From Loripinus fragilis (lineage: Eukaryota > Mollusca > Bivalvia > Lucinida > Lucinidae), in contig OZ026524.1 of the NCBI GenBank assembly GCA_964019695.1, forward strand, positions 31,865,664-31,929,663: 64,000 nt of DNA. The letters run 5' to 3'. Position 1 is the first letter of the stretch; each line of letters opens with the position of its first letter. Shown one piece after another: positions 50,287 to 63,400 of this stretch. Made by a program: the position numbers and the translations under genes. Under the pieces are notes generated by a model. That model saw only the letters and a list, made by a program, of their open reading frames with translations. It had not been told where the DNA came from and did no database searches.

Positions 50287-51778
50287 TAGTTAGCTACACT
50301 GTCTATTAGAGTTCAAAGACTGTCTGTTAGTGTAGCTAGACTGTCTATTAGTGTAGCTACACTGTCTAATAGTGTTCCTAGACTGTCTATTAGTGTAGCT
50401 AGACTGTCTACTAGTTTAGCCTCACTGTCTTATAGTGTTCTTAGACTGTCTATTAGTGTAGCTAGACTGTCTATTAGTGTAGCTACACTGTCTAATAGTG
50501 TTCGTAGACTGTCTATTAGTGTAGCTAGACTGTCTATTAGAGTAGCTACACTGTCTAATAGTGTTCCTAGACTGTCTATTAGTGCAGCTACACTGTCTAA
50601 TAGTGTTCCTAGACTGTCTGTTAGCGTAACTAGATTGTTTATCAATGTAGCTACACTGTCTATTGGTTTTCATAGACGGTCTATTAGAGAAGCTACACTG
50701 ACTATTAGTGTTCATAGACTGTCTGTTAGTGTAGCTACACTGTCTATAAATGTAGCTACACTGTCTTATAGTGTTCCTAGACTGTCTATTAGTGTAGCTA
50801 GATTGTCTATTATTGTAGCTACACTGTCTTATAGTAATAAACTAGACTGTCTATTAGTGTAGCTAGACTGTCTATTAGTGTAGCTACATTGTCTTTTAGT
50901 GTTCATAGACTGTCTGTTAGTGTAGCTAGACTGTCTATAAGTGTAGCTTTACTGTCTTATAGTGTTCATAGACTGTCTATTAGTGTAGCTAGATTGTCTA
51001 TTAGTGTAGCTACACTATCTAATAGAGTTCCTAGACTGTCTACTAGTGTAGCTAGACTGTCTATTAGAGTAGCTACACTGTCTAATAGTGTTCCTAGACT
51101 GTCTTTTAGTGTAGCTAGATTGTCTATCAATATAGCTACACTGTCTATTAGTTTTCATAGACGGTCTGTTAGTGTAGCTAGACTGTCTACTAGTGTAGCT
51201 ATATTGTCTATTGATGTTCCTAGACTGTCCGTTAGTGAAGCTAGATTGTCTATCAATGTAGCTACACTGTCTCTTAGTTTTCTTATACTGTCTGTTAGTG
51301 TAGCTTCACTGTCTATTAGTGTTCATATACTGTCTGTTAGTGTAGCTAGACTGTCTATCAGTGTAGCTACACTGTCTAAAAGTGTTCCTAGACTGTCTAT
51401 TAGTGTAGCTAGACTGTCTATTAGTGTAGCTACACTGTCTAATAGTGTTCCTAGACTGTCTGTTAGTGTAGCTAGACTGTCTACTAGTGTAGCTACATTG
51501 TCTATTAGTGTTCCTAGACTGTCTTTTAGTATAGCTAGACTGTCTATTAGAGTAGCTAGATTGTCTATCAATATAGCTACACTGTCTATTAGTTTTCCTA
51601 TACTGTATGTTAGTGTAGCTAGACTGTCTACTAGTGTAGCTACATGGTCTATTGATGTTCCTAGACTATCCGTTAGTGTAGCTTGATTGTCTATCAATGT
51701 AGCTACACTGTCTATTAGTTTTCTTATACTGTCTGTTAGAGTAGCTACACTGTATATTTGTTTTCATCGACGGTCTAT
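50287..51778 (+). repeat. 1492-bp block, duplicated arm, copy 1
   Basis: Counterpart of 21051-22542 at offset 29236, including the ATAGTAATAAACTAGAC irregularity (near 50832). This shows the 1492-bp duplication predates the 29-kb duplication. Confidence 0.87.
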
Positions 51779-53331
51779 TAGTTAGCTACACTGTCTATTA
51801 GAGTTCAAAGACTGTCTGTTAGTGTAGCTAGACTGTCTATTAGCGTAGCTACACTGTCTAATAGTGTTCCTAGACTGTCTATTAGTGTAGCTAGACTGTC
51901 TACTAGTTTAGCTTCACTGTCTTATAGTGTTCTTAGACTGTCTATTAGTGTAGCTAGACTGTCTATTAGTGTAGCTACACTGTCTAATAGTGTTCCTAGA
52001 CTGTCTATTAGTGTAGCTAGACTGTCTACTAGAGTAGCTACACTGTCTAATAGTGTTCCTAGACTCTCTATTAGTGCAGCTACACTGTCTAATAGTGTTC
52101 CTAGACTGTCTGTTAGCGTAACTAGATTGTTTATCAATGTAGCTACACTGTCTATTGGTTTTCATAGACGGTCTATTAGAGAAGCTACACTGTCTATTAG
52201 TGTTCATAGACTGTCTGTTAGTGTAGCTACACTGTCTATAAATGTAGCTACACTGTCTTATATTGTTCCTAGACTGTCTATTAGTGTAGCTAGATTGTCT
52301 ATTATTGTAGCTACACTGTCTTATAGTGTTACTAGACTGTCTATTAGTGTAGCTAGACTGTCTATTAGTGTAGCTACATTGTCTTTTAGTGTTCATAGAC
52401 TGTCTGTTAGTGTAGCTAGACTGTCTATTAGTGTAGCTTTACTGTCTTATAGTGTTCATAGACTGTCTATTAGTGTAGCTAGATTGTCTATTAGTGTAGC
52501 TACACTATCTAATAGAGTTCCTAGACTGTCTACTAGTGTAGCTAGACTGTCTATTAGAGTAGCTACACTGTCTAATAGTGTTCCTAGACTGGCTTTTAGT
52601 GTAGCTAGATTGTCTATCAATATAGCTACACTGTCTATTAGTTTTCATAGACGGTCTGTTGGTGTAGCTAGACTGTCTACTAGTGTAGCTATATTGTCTA
52701 TTGATGTTCCTAGACTGTCCGTTAGTGAAGCTAGATTGTCTATCAATGTAGCTACACTGTCTCTTAGTTTTCTTATACTGTCTGTTAGTGTAGCTACACT
52801 GTCTATTAGTGTTCATATACTGTCTGTTAGTGTAGCTAGACTGTCTATCAGTGTAGCTACACTGTCTAAAAGTGTTCCTAGACTGTCTATTAGTGTAGCT
52901 AGATTGTCTATTAGTGTAGCTACACTGTCTAATAGTGTTCCTAGACTGTCTATTAGTGTAGCTAGACTGTCTATTAGTGTAGCTACACTGTCTAATAGTG
53001 TTCCTAGACTGTCTGTTAGTGTAGCTAGACTGTCTACTAGTGTAGCTACATTGTCTATTAGTGTTCCTAGACTGTCTTTTAGTATAGCTAGACTGTCTAT
53101 TAGAGTAGCTAGATTGTCTATCAATATAGCTACACTGTCTCTTAGTTTTCCTATACTGTATGTTAGTGTAGCTAGACTGTCTACTAGTGTAGCTACATGG
53201 TCTATTGATGTAACTAGACTATCCGTTAGTGTAGCTTGATTGTCTATCAATGTAGCTACACTGTCTGTTAGTTTTCTTATACTGTCTGTTAGAGTAGCTA
53301 CACTGTCTATTTGTTTTCATCGACGGTCTAT
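51779..53331 (+). repeat. 1492-bp block, duplicated arm, copy 2
   Basis: Counterpart of 22543-24095 at offset 29236, with the same extra 63-bp trimer. Confidence 0.87.
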
Positions 53332-53714
53332 TAGTAAGCTACACTGTCTATTAGAGTTCATAGACTGTCTGTTAGTGTAGCTAGACTGTCTTTTAGTGTA
53401 GCTACACTGTCTAATATTGTTCTTAGACTGTCTATTAGTGTAGCTAGACTGTCTACTAGTGTAGCTACACTGTCTTATAGTGTTCCTAGACTGTCTATTA
53501 GTGTAGCTAGACTGTCTATTAGTGTAGCTGCACTGTCTAATAGTGTTCCTAGACTGTCTATTAGTGTAGCTATACTGTCTTTTAGAGTAGCTACACTGTC
53601 TAATAGTGTTCCTAGACTGTCTATTAGTGTAGCTAGATTGTCTATTAGTGTAGCTACACTGTCTAATAGTGTTCCTAGACTGTCTATTAGTGCAGCTAGA
53701 CTGTCTATTAGTGT

Positions 53715-53719
53715 AGCTA
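53715..53719. other. Target-site duplication, left of insertion 2
   Basis: AGCTA, same flank as 24479-24483, inherited through the 29-kb duplication. Confidence 0.85.
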
Positions 53720-55232
53720 TGTTACGATACAGAATGGCTGGAATAACAGAATCAGCTATGGTTGCGTATACGCGCAAATACGCAGTGGTTTAGGTATGCA
53801 CCTGGTCACCTATTTGAACCATGATACGGTTCTCTTTCTATTGATAGCCCTAATAAAAGGTCGGTTTGTCTGAGATGGAATTCATTGTATCTATATTTAT
53901 CAGCGCTTGCACGTTTTCCTTATTCTTCTTGAATATCTGGGAAATCTTGTGCGTTTTTCAATATATAAAGGATGGAATTTCCCATTCTTGTTAGGGGACA
54001 TTTTAAACATACCGTTGAAAGGTTCGATATAGAGACGCTATTCATTATTATAAAAGGTACGTGAAGTTATATATATTGTTACTGTGTTGATATTGTACAT
54101 GACAGGGCGATGGCGATTCGTGTAATTGCATTGAATCTCGATGTCTCTAGCATGTCACATTGTATTGAAATAATAAGTCACTCGTTTTCTATTTTGTCGT
54201 CTGTTGAATCGGCCAGCATTCTGTGTATGAGTTCTTTCGGATGTTATCAATAACATCCCGTTTTTTTGGTGAAAATAGCGATTGTTACGCACTTGTGTAT
54301 GAAGTCTAAGTGTGGATATTTAGTAGAGCCGATCTATCCTAACCGCATGGGAGCCGTTAGCCATACACCCACGGGTGTGGGCTAATTGCGCGCTTATAGG
54401 GTTAGGCTGTAATTTAAAAGAGTAAGACCACTGAAATTATTTCTATTTTTGTGAACTTCGAACGAACAACCCCATTATTGACGCAAAAGAGTGATTCTGA
54501 GATTCTAAATATAGATTGTTTTTTGCAGAATCATCTCTTGTGTCCCCTCCTACGTTGGAGGCTGAATGTTAGTGAGCCGTTGATTATCACCTGAGGGCAC
54601 ATATTAGTTGTCCCCCTCAGGCCACGACCAGCGTGGATCAAGGCCCAATCGTTACAACGTAGCACACTCGAATGGGAAGCCAACCGGCTTGAATGGTTAT
54701 ATGTGAATCTGACACCCCAACGTGGGGATATGATCAGGAAGACCTATATATATAAATTCTGACGTCTTGAGCGACGATCAGCATTATGCGTAACAAATAT
54801 TACGATTACGTGAATCCAGTGATGACCAAAGTACAGGCACGATCACCTCAGCGCCGATGGTCTGAAGTAGACACACGTGCAGCTTAGAAGACATAGTGTT
54901 CGCGAGACGCGTATAATCTCGAGATTTCTCATCAATACGAGAACTGAAATATTAAAGGGCCCAATTGTTTTTTTTTTATGAGTTTGGTTCTAATTGAAAC
55001 GATCTTGGAGTGGCAACTTGCTCTAGTATAGGATGGTCAATTAGCCAGAAATAACAGCGTAGGTGGTGTCATTGTATATTAATGTGTTGTTGATGTTTTC
55101 TTAGTACATAAAGTACTGAAAAGTTTTTGCTAGTTGTGTGCATTATTTTTCCCTGGTAGCAGCGTCATCGCATAAAGGAATTTTCCAATAAGATTTCCCC
55201 TCTTCCTTCCTGACCGGCTTTATGTCGTAACA
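53720..55232 (+). mobile_element. Left LTR of insertion 2, D block deleted
   Basis: 1513 bp, same structure as 24484-25995 with one extra T in block C. TATA-like run at 54745-54756. Confidence 0.72.
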
Positions 55233-55283
55233 ATGGTGTCAGAAGTGGGATTCGAACCCACGCCGGGACAACCCGACTGCCAT
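55233..55283 (-). other. Primer-binding site and tRNA-Leu-like segment, copy 2
   Basis: Equivalent of 25996-26046. Minus strand reads GGCGTGGGTTCGAATCCCAC then TTCTGACACCA, the canonical tRNA-Leu 3' end, so copy 2 keeps the ancestral base that copy 1 has changed. B-box match at 55248-55258. Confidence 0.82.
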
Positions 55284-57412
55284 TGTTACGACATAAAGCC
55301 GTCTACTTCAGACCATCGGCGCTGAGGTGATCGAGCCTGTACTTTGGACGTCACTGGATTCACGTAATCGTAAAATTTGTTACGCGTAATGCTGATCATC
55401 GCTCAAGACGTAAGAATTTATATATATAGGTCTTCCTGATCATATCCCCACGTTGGGGTGTCAGGTTCACATATAACCATTCAAGCCGGTTGGCTTCCCA
55501 TTCGAGTGTGCTACGTTGTAACGATTGGGCCTTGATCCACGCTGGTCGTGGCCTGAGGGGGACAACTAATATGTGCCCTCAGGTGATAATCAACGGCTCA
55601 CCAACATTCAGCCTCCAACGTAGGAGGGGACACAAGAGATGATTCTGCAAAAAACAATCTATATTTAGAATCTCAGAATCACTCTTTTGCGTCAATAATG
55701 GGGTTGTTCGTTCGAAGTTCACAAAAATAGAAATAATTTCAGTGGTCTTACTCTTTTAAATTACAGCCTAACCCTATAAGCGCGCGATTAGCCCACACCC
55801 GTGGGTGTATGGCTAACGGCTCCCATGCGGTTAGGATGGATCGGCTCTTCTAAATATCCACACTTAAACTTATATAATAGAGAAGTATTTCTTTAGTGAC
55901 TGGCCTATGTCAGCGCTAAACAATACCTCTTATGCCAAACGAACAAACCCATACGTAACAAACTCTTCTATACACTGTCGTAACGTCACCCTGGTTGAGA
56001 CGCTATCGCAGCCGAAACATCAAGATCCTGTGGCCCCTTTTCCCTTCAAGGTCACGTTATCTAGATAGTTTCGAGGTTTACACATACTGATACCAATTCT
56101 CTTTAAATTCCAGGAAAACGGTTGAACAGTGTGGTGCCGACGTAACGTTTGGACGTTTACGTCGGACATCACCCTGCCCCCGCACTAATTTCGTACATGT
56201 ATAACGTATCAGTTGTAAACAACTAATTATGACCTCTCGGCAAAAAATATATACATCAATATTGAGAGATTTCATTCTGCTGTTTTATGTGTGTAAAACC
56301 GTACAATGCTTTCTTACATTTATTTTGGTGTAACACAAAATATTTTACATTTACTTTGGTGTAACGAAAATATCTTACATTTACTTTGGTGTAACAAAAA
56401 AAATATTTTACATTTACTTTGGTGTAACATTACACCTACCTAATCTCTAAACATACATGTCAGCTATCACCTTATTTATGTAAGTGTGTTGTAGTGTATG
56501 CACCTAACCCTTATTCTTATATGCGTCAGATATAACTCGAGGTGACACATACAGGTCGCTACAGAAAGTCGATTATCACTGGCAGTTAAATCGTCTTTCC
56601 AACAACGCAGTACAAACCACAACAATTTAAAATCTAGCTGCTAAAATTGTTTTTCACCTATCGGTCCCTGGTAAATCTTTCAGCATGCCATTATAGTTTT
56701 AGGTGCAGGCCCGACATGGCCTGTGACTACTTTTGTCCGAAATAACCCGACGAGTCCATCCGGACAGCTTTTACTATAGCCGCAAGAATGGTCCCAGCAG
56801 ATTTTTAGGCGATACGCATGTGCGTAACTTCATACGCAAGTGCGTAACAATCGCTATTTTCACCAAAAAAACGGGACGTTATTGATAACACCCGAAAGAA
56901 CTCATACACGGAATGCTGGCCGATTCAACAGACGACAAAATAGAAAACGAGTGACTTATTATTTCAATACAATGTGACATGCTAGAGACATCGCGATTCA
57001 ATGCAATTACACGAATCGCCATCGCCCTGTCATGTACAATATCAACACAGTAACAATATATATAACTTCACGTACCTTTTATAATAATGAATAGCGTCTC
57101 TATATTGAACCTTTCAACGGTATGTTTAAAATGTCCCCTAACAAGAATGGGAAATTTCATCCTTTATATATTGAAAAACGCACAAGATTTCCCAGATATT
57201 CAAGAAGAATAAGGAAAACGTGCAAGCGCTGATAAATATAGATACAATGAATTCCATCTCAGACAAACCGACCTTTTATTGGGACTATCAATAGAAAGAG
57301 TACCGTATCATGGTTCGAATAGGTGACTAGGTGCATACCTAAACCACTGCGTATTTGTACGTATACACAACCATAGCTGATTCTGTTATTCCAGCCATTC
57401 TGTATCGTAACA
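55284..57412 (-). mobile_element. Right LTR of insertion 2, inverted, C block deleted
   Basis: Counterpart of 26047-28176: 17-bp end, inverted B to 55866, D 55867-56826, inverted A 56827-57412. Mini-repeat at 56314-56428. Confidence 0.72.
56314..56428 (+). repeat. Four-copy mini-repeat, insertion 2
   Basis: Same four 21-bp cores as 27077-27192; the A-run before the fourth copy is one base shorter. Confidence 0.9.
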
Positions 57413-57417
57413 AGCTA
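57413..57417. other. Target-site duplication, right of insertion 2
   Basis: AGCTA directly after CGTAACA, matching 53715-53719. Confidence 0.85.
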
Positions 57418-60400
57418 CACTGTCTAATAGTGTTCCTAGACTGTCTACTAGTGTAGATAGACTGTCTATTAGTGTAGCTACACTGTCTAATAGTGTTCCT
57501 AGACTGTCTATTAGTGTAGCTAGATTTTGTATCAATATAGCCACACTGTCTATTAGTTTTCATAGACGGTCTGTTAGTGTAGCTAGACTGTCTACTAGTG
57601 TAGCTACATTGTCTATTGATGTTCCTAGACTGTCCGTTAGTGTAGCTAGATTGTCTATCAATGTAGCTACACTGTCTTTTAATTTTTCCATACTGTCTGT
57701 TAGAGTAGCTACACTGTCAATTAGTGTTCATATACTGTCTGTTTGTGTAGCTAGACTGTCTATTAGTGTAGCTACACTGTCTAATAGTGTTCCTAGACTG
57801 TCTATTAGTGTAGCTAGATTGTCTATCAATATAGCTACACTGTCTATTAGTTTTCCTATACTGTCTGTTAGTGTAGCTAGACTGTCAACTAGTGTAGCTA
57901 CATTGTCTATTAGTGTTCCTAGACTGTCTATTAGTATAGCTAGACTATCTATTAGAGTAGCTAGATTGTCTATCAATATAGCTACACTGTCTATTAGTTT
58001 TCCTATATTGTATGTTAGTGTAGCTAGACTGTCTACTAGTGTAGCTACATGTTCTATTGATGTTCCTAGACTATCCGTTAGTGTAGCTAGATTGTCTATC
58101 AATGTAGCTACACTGTCTATTAGTTTTCTTATACTGTCTGTTAAAGTAGCTACACTGTCTATTTGTTTTCATCGACGGTCTATTAGTTAGCTACACTGTC
58201 TATTAGAGTTCATAGACTGTCTGTTAGTGTAGCTAGACTGTCTATTAGTGTAGCTACACTGTCTAATAGTGTTCCTAGACTGTCTATTAGTGTAGCTAGA
58301 CTGTCAACAAGAATAGCTACACTGTCTAATAGTGTTCCTAGACTGTCTATTAGTGTAGCTAGACTGTCTATTAGAGTAGCTACACTGTCTAATAGTGTTC
58401 CTAGACTGTCTATTAGTGTAGCTACACTGTCTAATAGTGTTCCTAGACTGTCTGTAAGCGTAACTAGATTGTTTATCAATGTAGCTACACTGTCTATTTG
58501 TTTTCATAGACGGTCTTTAGAGAAGCTACACTGTCTATAAGTGTTCATAGACTGTCTGTTAGTGTAGCTAGACTGTCTATAAATGTAGCTAGACTGTCTT
58601 ATAGTGTTCCTAGACTGTCTATTAGTGTAGCTAGATTGTCTATTAGTGTAGCTACACTGTCTTATAGTGTTCCTAGACTGTCTATTAGTGTAGCTAGACT
58701 GTCTATTAGTGTAGCTACACTGTCTATTAGTGTTCATAGACTGTCTGTTAGTGTAGCTAGACTGTCTATTAGTGTAGCTACACTGTCTTATAGTGTTCCT
58801 AGACTGTCTATTAGTGTAGCTAGATTGTCTATTAGTGTAGCTACACTGTCTAATAGTGTTCCTAGACTGTCTACTAGTGTATCTAAACTGTCTATTAGAG
58901 TAGATACACCGTCTAATAGTGTCCCTAGACTGTCTATTAGTGTAGCTAGATTGTCTATCAATATAGCTACACTGTGTATTAGTTTTTATAGACGGTCTGT
59001 TAGTGTAGCTAGACTGTCTACTAGTGTAGCTACATTGTCTAATTATGTTCCTAGACTGTCCGTTAGTGAAGCTAGCTTGTCTATCAATGTAGCTACACTG
59101 TCCATTAGTTTTCTTATACTGTCTGTTAGAGTAGCTACACTTTCTATTAGTGTTCATATACTGTCTGTTAGTGTAGCTAGACTGTCTATCAGTGAAGATA
59201 CACTGTCTAATAGTGTTCCTAGACTGTCTATTAGTGTAGCTAGGTTGTGTACTAGTGTAGCTACACTGTCTAATAGTGTTCCTAGACTGTCTATTAGTGT
59301 AGCTACATTGTCTAATAGTGTTCCTAGACTGTCTACTAGTGTAGCTAGACTGTGTATTAGTGTAGCTACATTGTCTAATAGTGTTCCTAGACTGTCTATG
59401 AGTGTAGCTAGATTGTGTATCAATATAGCTACACTGTCTATTAGTTTTCATAGACGGTCTGTTTGTGTAGCTAGACTGTCTACTAGTGTAGCTACATTGT
59501 CTATTGATGTTCCTAGACTGTCCGTTAGTGTAGCTAGATTGTCTATCAATGTAGCTACACTGTCTTTTAATTTTCTTATACTGTCTGTTAGAGTAGCTAC
59601 ACTGTCTATTAGTGTTCATATGCTGTCTGTTCGTGTAGCTACACTGTCTAATAGTGTTCCTAGACTGTCTATTAGTGTAGCTAGATTGTCTATCAATATA
59701 GCTACACTGTCTTTTAGTTTTCCTATACTGTCTGTTAGTGTAGCTAGACTGTCTACTAGTGTAGCTACATAGTCTATTAGTGTTCCTAGACTGTCTATTA
59801 GTGTAGCTAGACTGTCTATTAGAGTAGCTAGATTGTCTATCAATATAGCTACACTGTCTATTAGTTTTCCTATACTGTATGTTAGTGTAGCTAGACTTTC
59901 TACTAGTGTAGCTACATGGTCTATTGATGTTCCTAGACTATCCGTTAGTGTAGCTAGATTGTCTATCAATGTAGCTACACTGTCTATTAGTTTTCTTATA
60001 CTGTCTGTAAGAGTAGCTACACTGTCTATTTGTTTTCATCGACGGTCTATCAGTTAGCTACACTGTCTATTAGAGTTCATAGACTGTCTGTAAGTGTAGC
60101 TAGACTGTCTATTTGTGTAGCTACACTGTTTAATAGTGTTCCTAGACTGTCTATTAGTGTAACTAGACTGTCTACTATTGTAGCTACACTGTCTTATAGT
60201 GTTCCTAGACTGTCTATTAGTGTAGCTACACTGTCTATTAGTGTAGCTGCACTGTCTAATAGTGTTCCTAGACTGTCTATTAGTGTAGCTAGACAGTCTA
60301 TTAGAGTAGCTGCACTGTCTAATAGTGTTCCTACACTGTCTATTAGTGTAGCTACACTGTCTAATAGTGTTCCTAGACTGTCTGTTAGCGTAACTAGATT

Positions 60401-63400
60401 GTTTATCAATGTAGCTACACTGTCTATTTGTTTTCATAGACGGTCTATTAGAGAAGCTACACTGTCTATAAGTGTTCATAGACTGTCTGTTAGTGTAGCT
60501 AGACTGTCTATGTAGCTACACTGTCTTATAGTGTTCCTAGACTGTCTATTAGTGTAGCTAGATTGTCTATTAGTGTAGCTACACTGTCTTATAGTGTTCC
60601 TAGACTGTCTATTAGTGTAGCTAGACTGTCAATTAGTGTAGCTACACTGTATATTAGTGTTCATAGACTGTCTGTTAGTGTAGCTTGACTGTCTATTAGC
60701 GTAGCTACACTGTCTTATAGTGTTCCTAGACTGTCTATTACTGTAGCTACACTGTCTAATAGTGTTCCTAGACTGTCTACTAGTGTAGCTAGACTGTCTA
60801 TTAGAGTAGCTACACCGTCTAATAGTGTCCTTAGACTGTCTATTAGTGTAGCTATAATGTCTATCAATATAGCTACACTGTCTATTATATCTTTTATAGA
60901 CGGTCTGTTAGTGTAGCTAGACTGTCTATTGATGTTCCTAGACTGTCCGTTAGTGAAGCTAGATTGCCTATCAATGTAGCTATACTGTCTATAAGTTTTC
61001 TTATACTGTCTGTTAGAGTAGCTACACAGTCTATTAGTGTTCATATACTGTCTGTTAGTGTAGCTAGACTGTCTATCAGTGTAGCTACACTGTCTAATAG
61101 TGTTCCTAGACTGTCTTTTAGTGTAGCTACATTATCTAATAGTGCTCCTAGACTGTCTACTAGTGTAGCTAGACTGTCTATAAGTGTAGCTACATTGTCT
61201 AATAGTGTTCCTAGACTGTCTACTAGTGTAGCTAGACTGTCTATTAGTGTAGCTACACTGTCTAATAGTGTTCCTAGACTGTCGATTAGTGTAGCTAGAT
61301 TGTGTATCAATATAGCTACACTATCTATTTGTTTTCATAGACGGTCTATTAGAGAAGCTACACTGTCTATAAGTGTTCATAGACTGTCTGTTAGTGTAGC
61401 TAGACTGTCTATTAATGTAGCTACAATATCTTATAGTGTTCCTAGACTGTCTATTAGTGTAGCTAGATTGTCTATTAGTGTAGCTACACTGTCTTATAGT
61501 GTTCCTAGACTGTCTATTAGTGTAGCTAGACTGTCAATTAGTGTAGCTACACTGTCTATTAGTGTTCATAGACTGTCTGTTAGTGTAGCCTGACTGTCTA
61601 TTAGTGTAGCTACACTGTCTAATAGTGTTCCTAGACTGTCTATTACTGTAGCTACACTGTGTAATAGTGTTCCTAGACTGTCTGCTAGTGTAGCTAGACT
61701 GTCTATTAGAGTAGCTACACCGTCTAATAGTGTCCCTAGACTGTCTATTAGTGTAGCTAGATTGTCTATAAATATAGCTACACTGTCTATTAGTTTTTAT
61801 AGACGGTCTGTTAGTGTAGCTAGACTGTCTACTAGTGTAGCTACATTGTCTATTGATTTTCCTAGACTGTCCGTTAGTGAAGCTAGATCGTCTATCATTG
61901 TAGCTACACTGTCTATAAGTTTTCTTATCCTGTCTGTTAGAGTAGCTACACTGTCTATTAGTGTTCATATACTGTCTGTTAGTTTAGCTAGACTGTCTAT
62001 CAGTGTAGCTACACTGTCTAATAGTGTTCCTAGACTGTCTATTAGTGTAGCTAGGTTGTCTATTAGTGTAGCTACACTGTCTAATAGTGTTCCTAGACTG
62101 TCTATTAGTGTAGCTACATTGTCTTATAGTGTTCCTAGACTGTCTACTAGTGTAGCTAGACTGTCTATTCGTGTAGCTACACTGTCTAATAGTGTTATAG
62201 ACTGTCTATTAGTGTAGCTAGATTGTGTATCAATATAGCTACACTGTCTATTAGTTTTCATAGACGGTCTGTTTGTGTAGCTAGACTGTCTACTAGTGTA
62301 GCTACATTGTCTATTGATGTTCCTAGACTGTCCGTTAGTGTAGCTAGATTGTCTATCAATGTAGCTACACTGTCTTTTAATTTTCTTATACTGTCTGTTA
62401 GAGTAGCAACACTGTCTATTAGTGTTCATATACTGTCTGTTCGTGTAGCTAGACTGTCTATTAGTGTAGCTACACTGTCTAATAGTGTTCCTAGACTGTC
62501 TATTAGTGTAGCTAGATTGTCTATCAATATAGCTACACTGTCTATTAGTTTTCCTATACTGTCTGTTAGTGTAGCTAAACTGTCTACTAGTGTAGCTACA
62601 TTGTCTATTAGTGTTCCTAGACTGTCTATTAGTGTAGCTAGACTGTCTATTAGTGTAGCTAGATTGTTTATCAATATAGCTGCACTGTCTATTAGTTTTC
62701 CTATACTGTCTGTTAGTGTAGCTAGACTGTCTACTAGTGTAGCTACATTGTCTATTAGTGTTCCTAGACTGTCTATTAGTATAGCTTGACTGTCTATTAG
62801 AGTAGCTAGATTGTCTATCAATATAGCTACACTGTCTATTAGTTTTCCTATACTGTATGTTAGTGTAGCTAGACTGTCGACTAGTGTAGCTACATGGTCT
62901 ATTGATGTTCCTAGACTATCGGATAGTGTAGCTAGATTGTCTATCAATGTAGCTACACTGTCTTTTAGTTTTCTTATACTGTCTGTTAGAGTAGCTACAC
63001 TGTCTATTTGTTATAATCGACGGTCTATTAGTTAGCTACACTGTCTATTAGGGTTCATAGACTGTCTGTTAGTGTAGATTGACTGTCTATTAGTGTAGCT
63101 ACACTGTCTAATAGTGTAGCTACACTGTCTTATAGTGTTCCTAGACTGTCTATTAGTGTAGCTAGACTGTCTATTAGTGTAGCTACACTGTCTAATAGTT
63201 TTCCTAGACTGTTAATTAGTGTAGCTAGATTGTCTATTAGTGTAGCTACACTGTCTTATAGTGATCCTAGACTGTCTATTAGTGTAGCTAGACTGCCTAT
63301 TAGTGTAGCTACACTGTCTATTAGTGTTCATAGACTGTCTGTTAGTGTAGCTAGACTGTCTATTAGTGTAGCTACACTGTCTTATAGTGTTCCTAGACTG

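Larger units (their letters stand above)
28182..53714 (+). repeat. 21-bp satellite array, segment 2
   Basis: Continuation of the same 21-bp satellite, same orientation and same monomer variants, between the two copies of the inverted-LTR insertion. Across the first insertion the 21-bp register is restored if the insertion and one AGCTA are removed, so segments 1 and 2 were one continuous array. The segment holds the most homogeneous block pair of the window (39.06-42.0 and 42.0-44.95 kb, offset 2949) and several others. Its first part up to about 35.04 kb belongs to the first arm of the 29-kb duplication, and its last part from about 47.79 kb to the second arm. No gene-like or unique sequence seen. 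Confidence 0.97.
53720..57412. mobile_element. Inverted-LTR retroelement, copy 2 (duplicated with flanks)
   Basis: Also 3693 bp, offset 29236 from copy 1. It has the same block order and deletions: A 53720-54305, B 54307-54872, C 54873-55215, 17-bp end 55216-55232, core 55233-55283, inverted LTR 55284-57412. By eye about twenty differences separate the copies, including one extra T in the T-run near 54968 and one fewer A near 56395 that cancel in length. Same insertion site and flanks mean it is a duplicate, not an independent integration. A 65-codon minus-strand frame at 56078-56275 is broken in copy 1 and resembles nothing I recognise. Confidence 0.8.

Noticed and set aside
56078..56275. 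65-codon minus-strand frame in insertion 2
   Set aside because: Short, unlike any family I recognise, lies in the non-coding U3-like block, and is not kept in insertion 1.
53720..57412. Independent second integration of the retroelement
   Set aside because: Same target site, same flanking monomers and same internal deletions as copy 1, so it came by segmental duplication.
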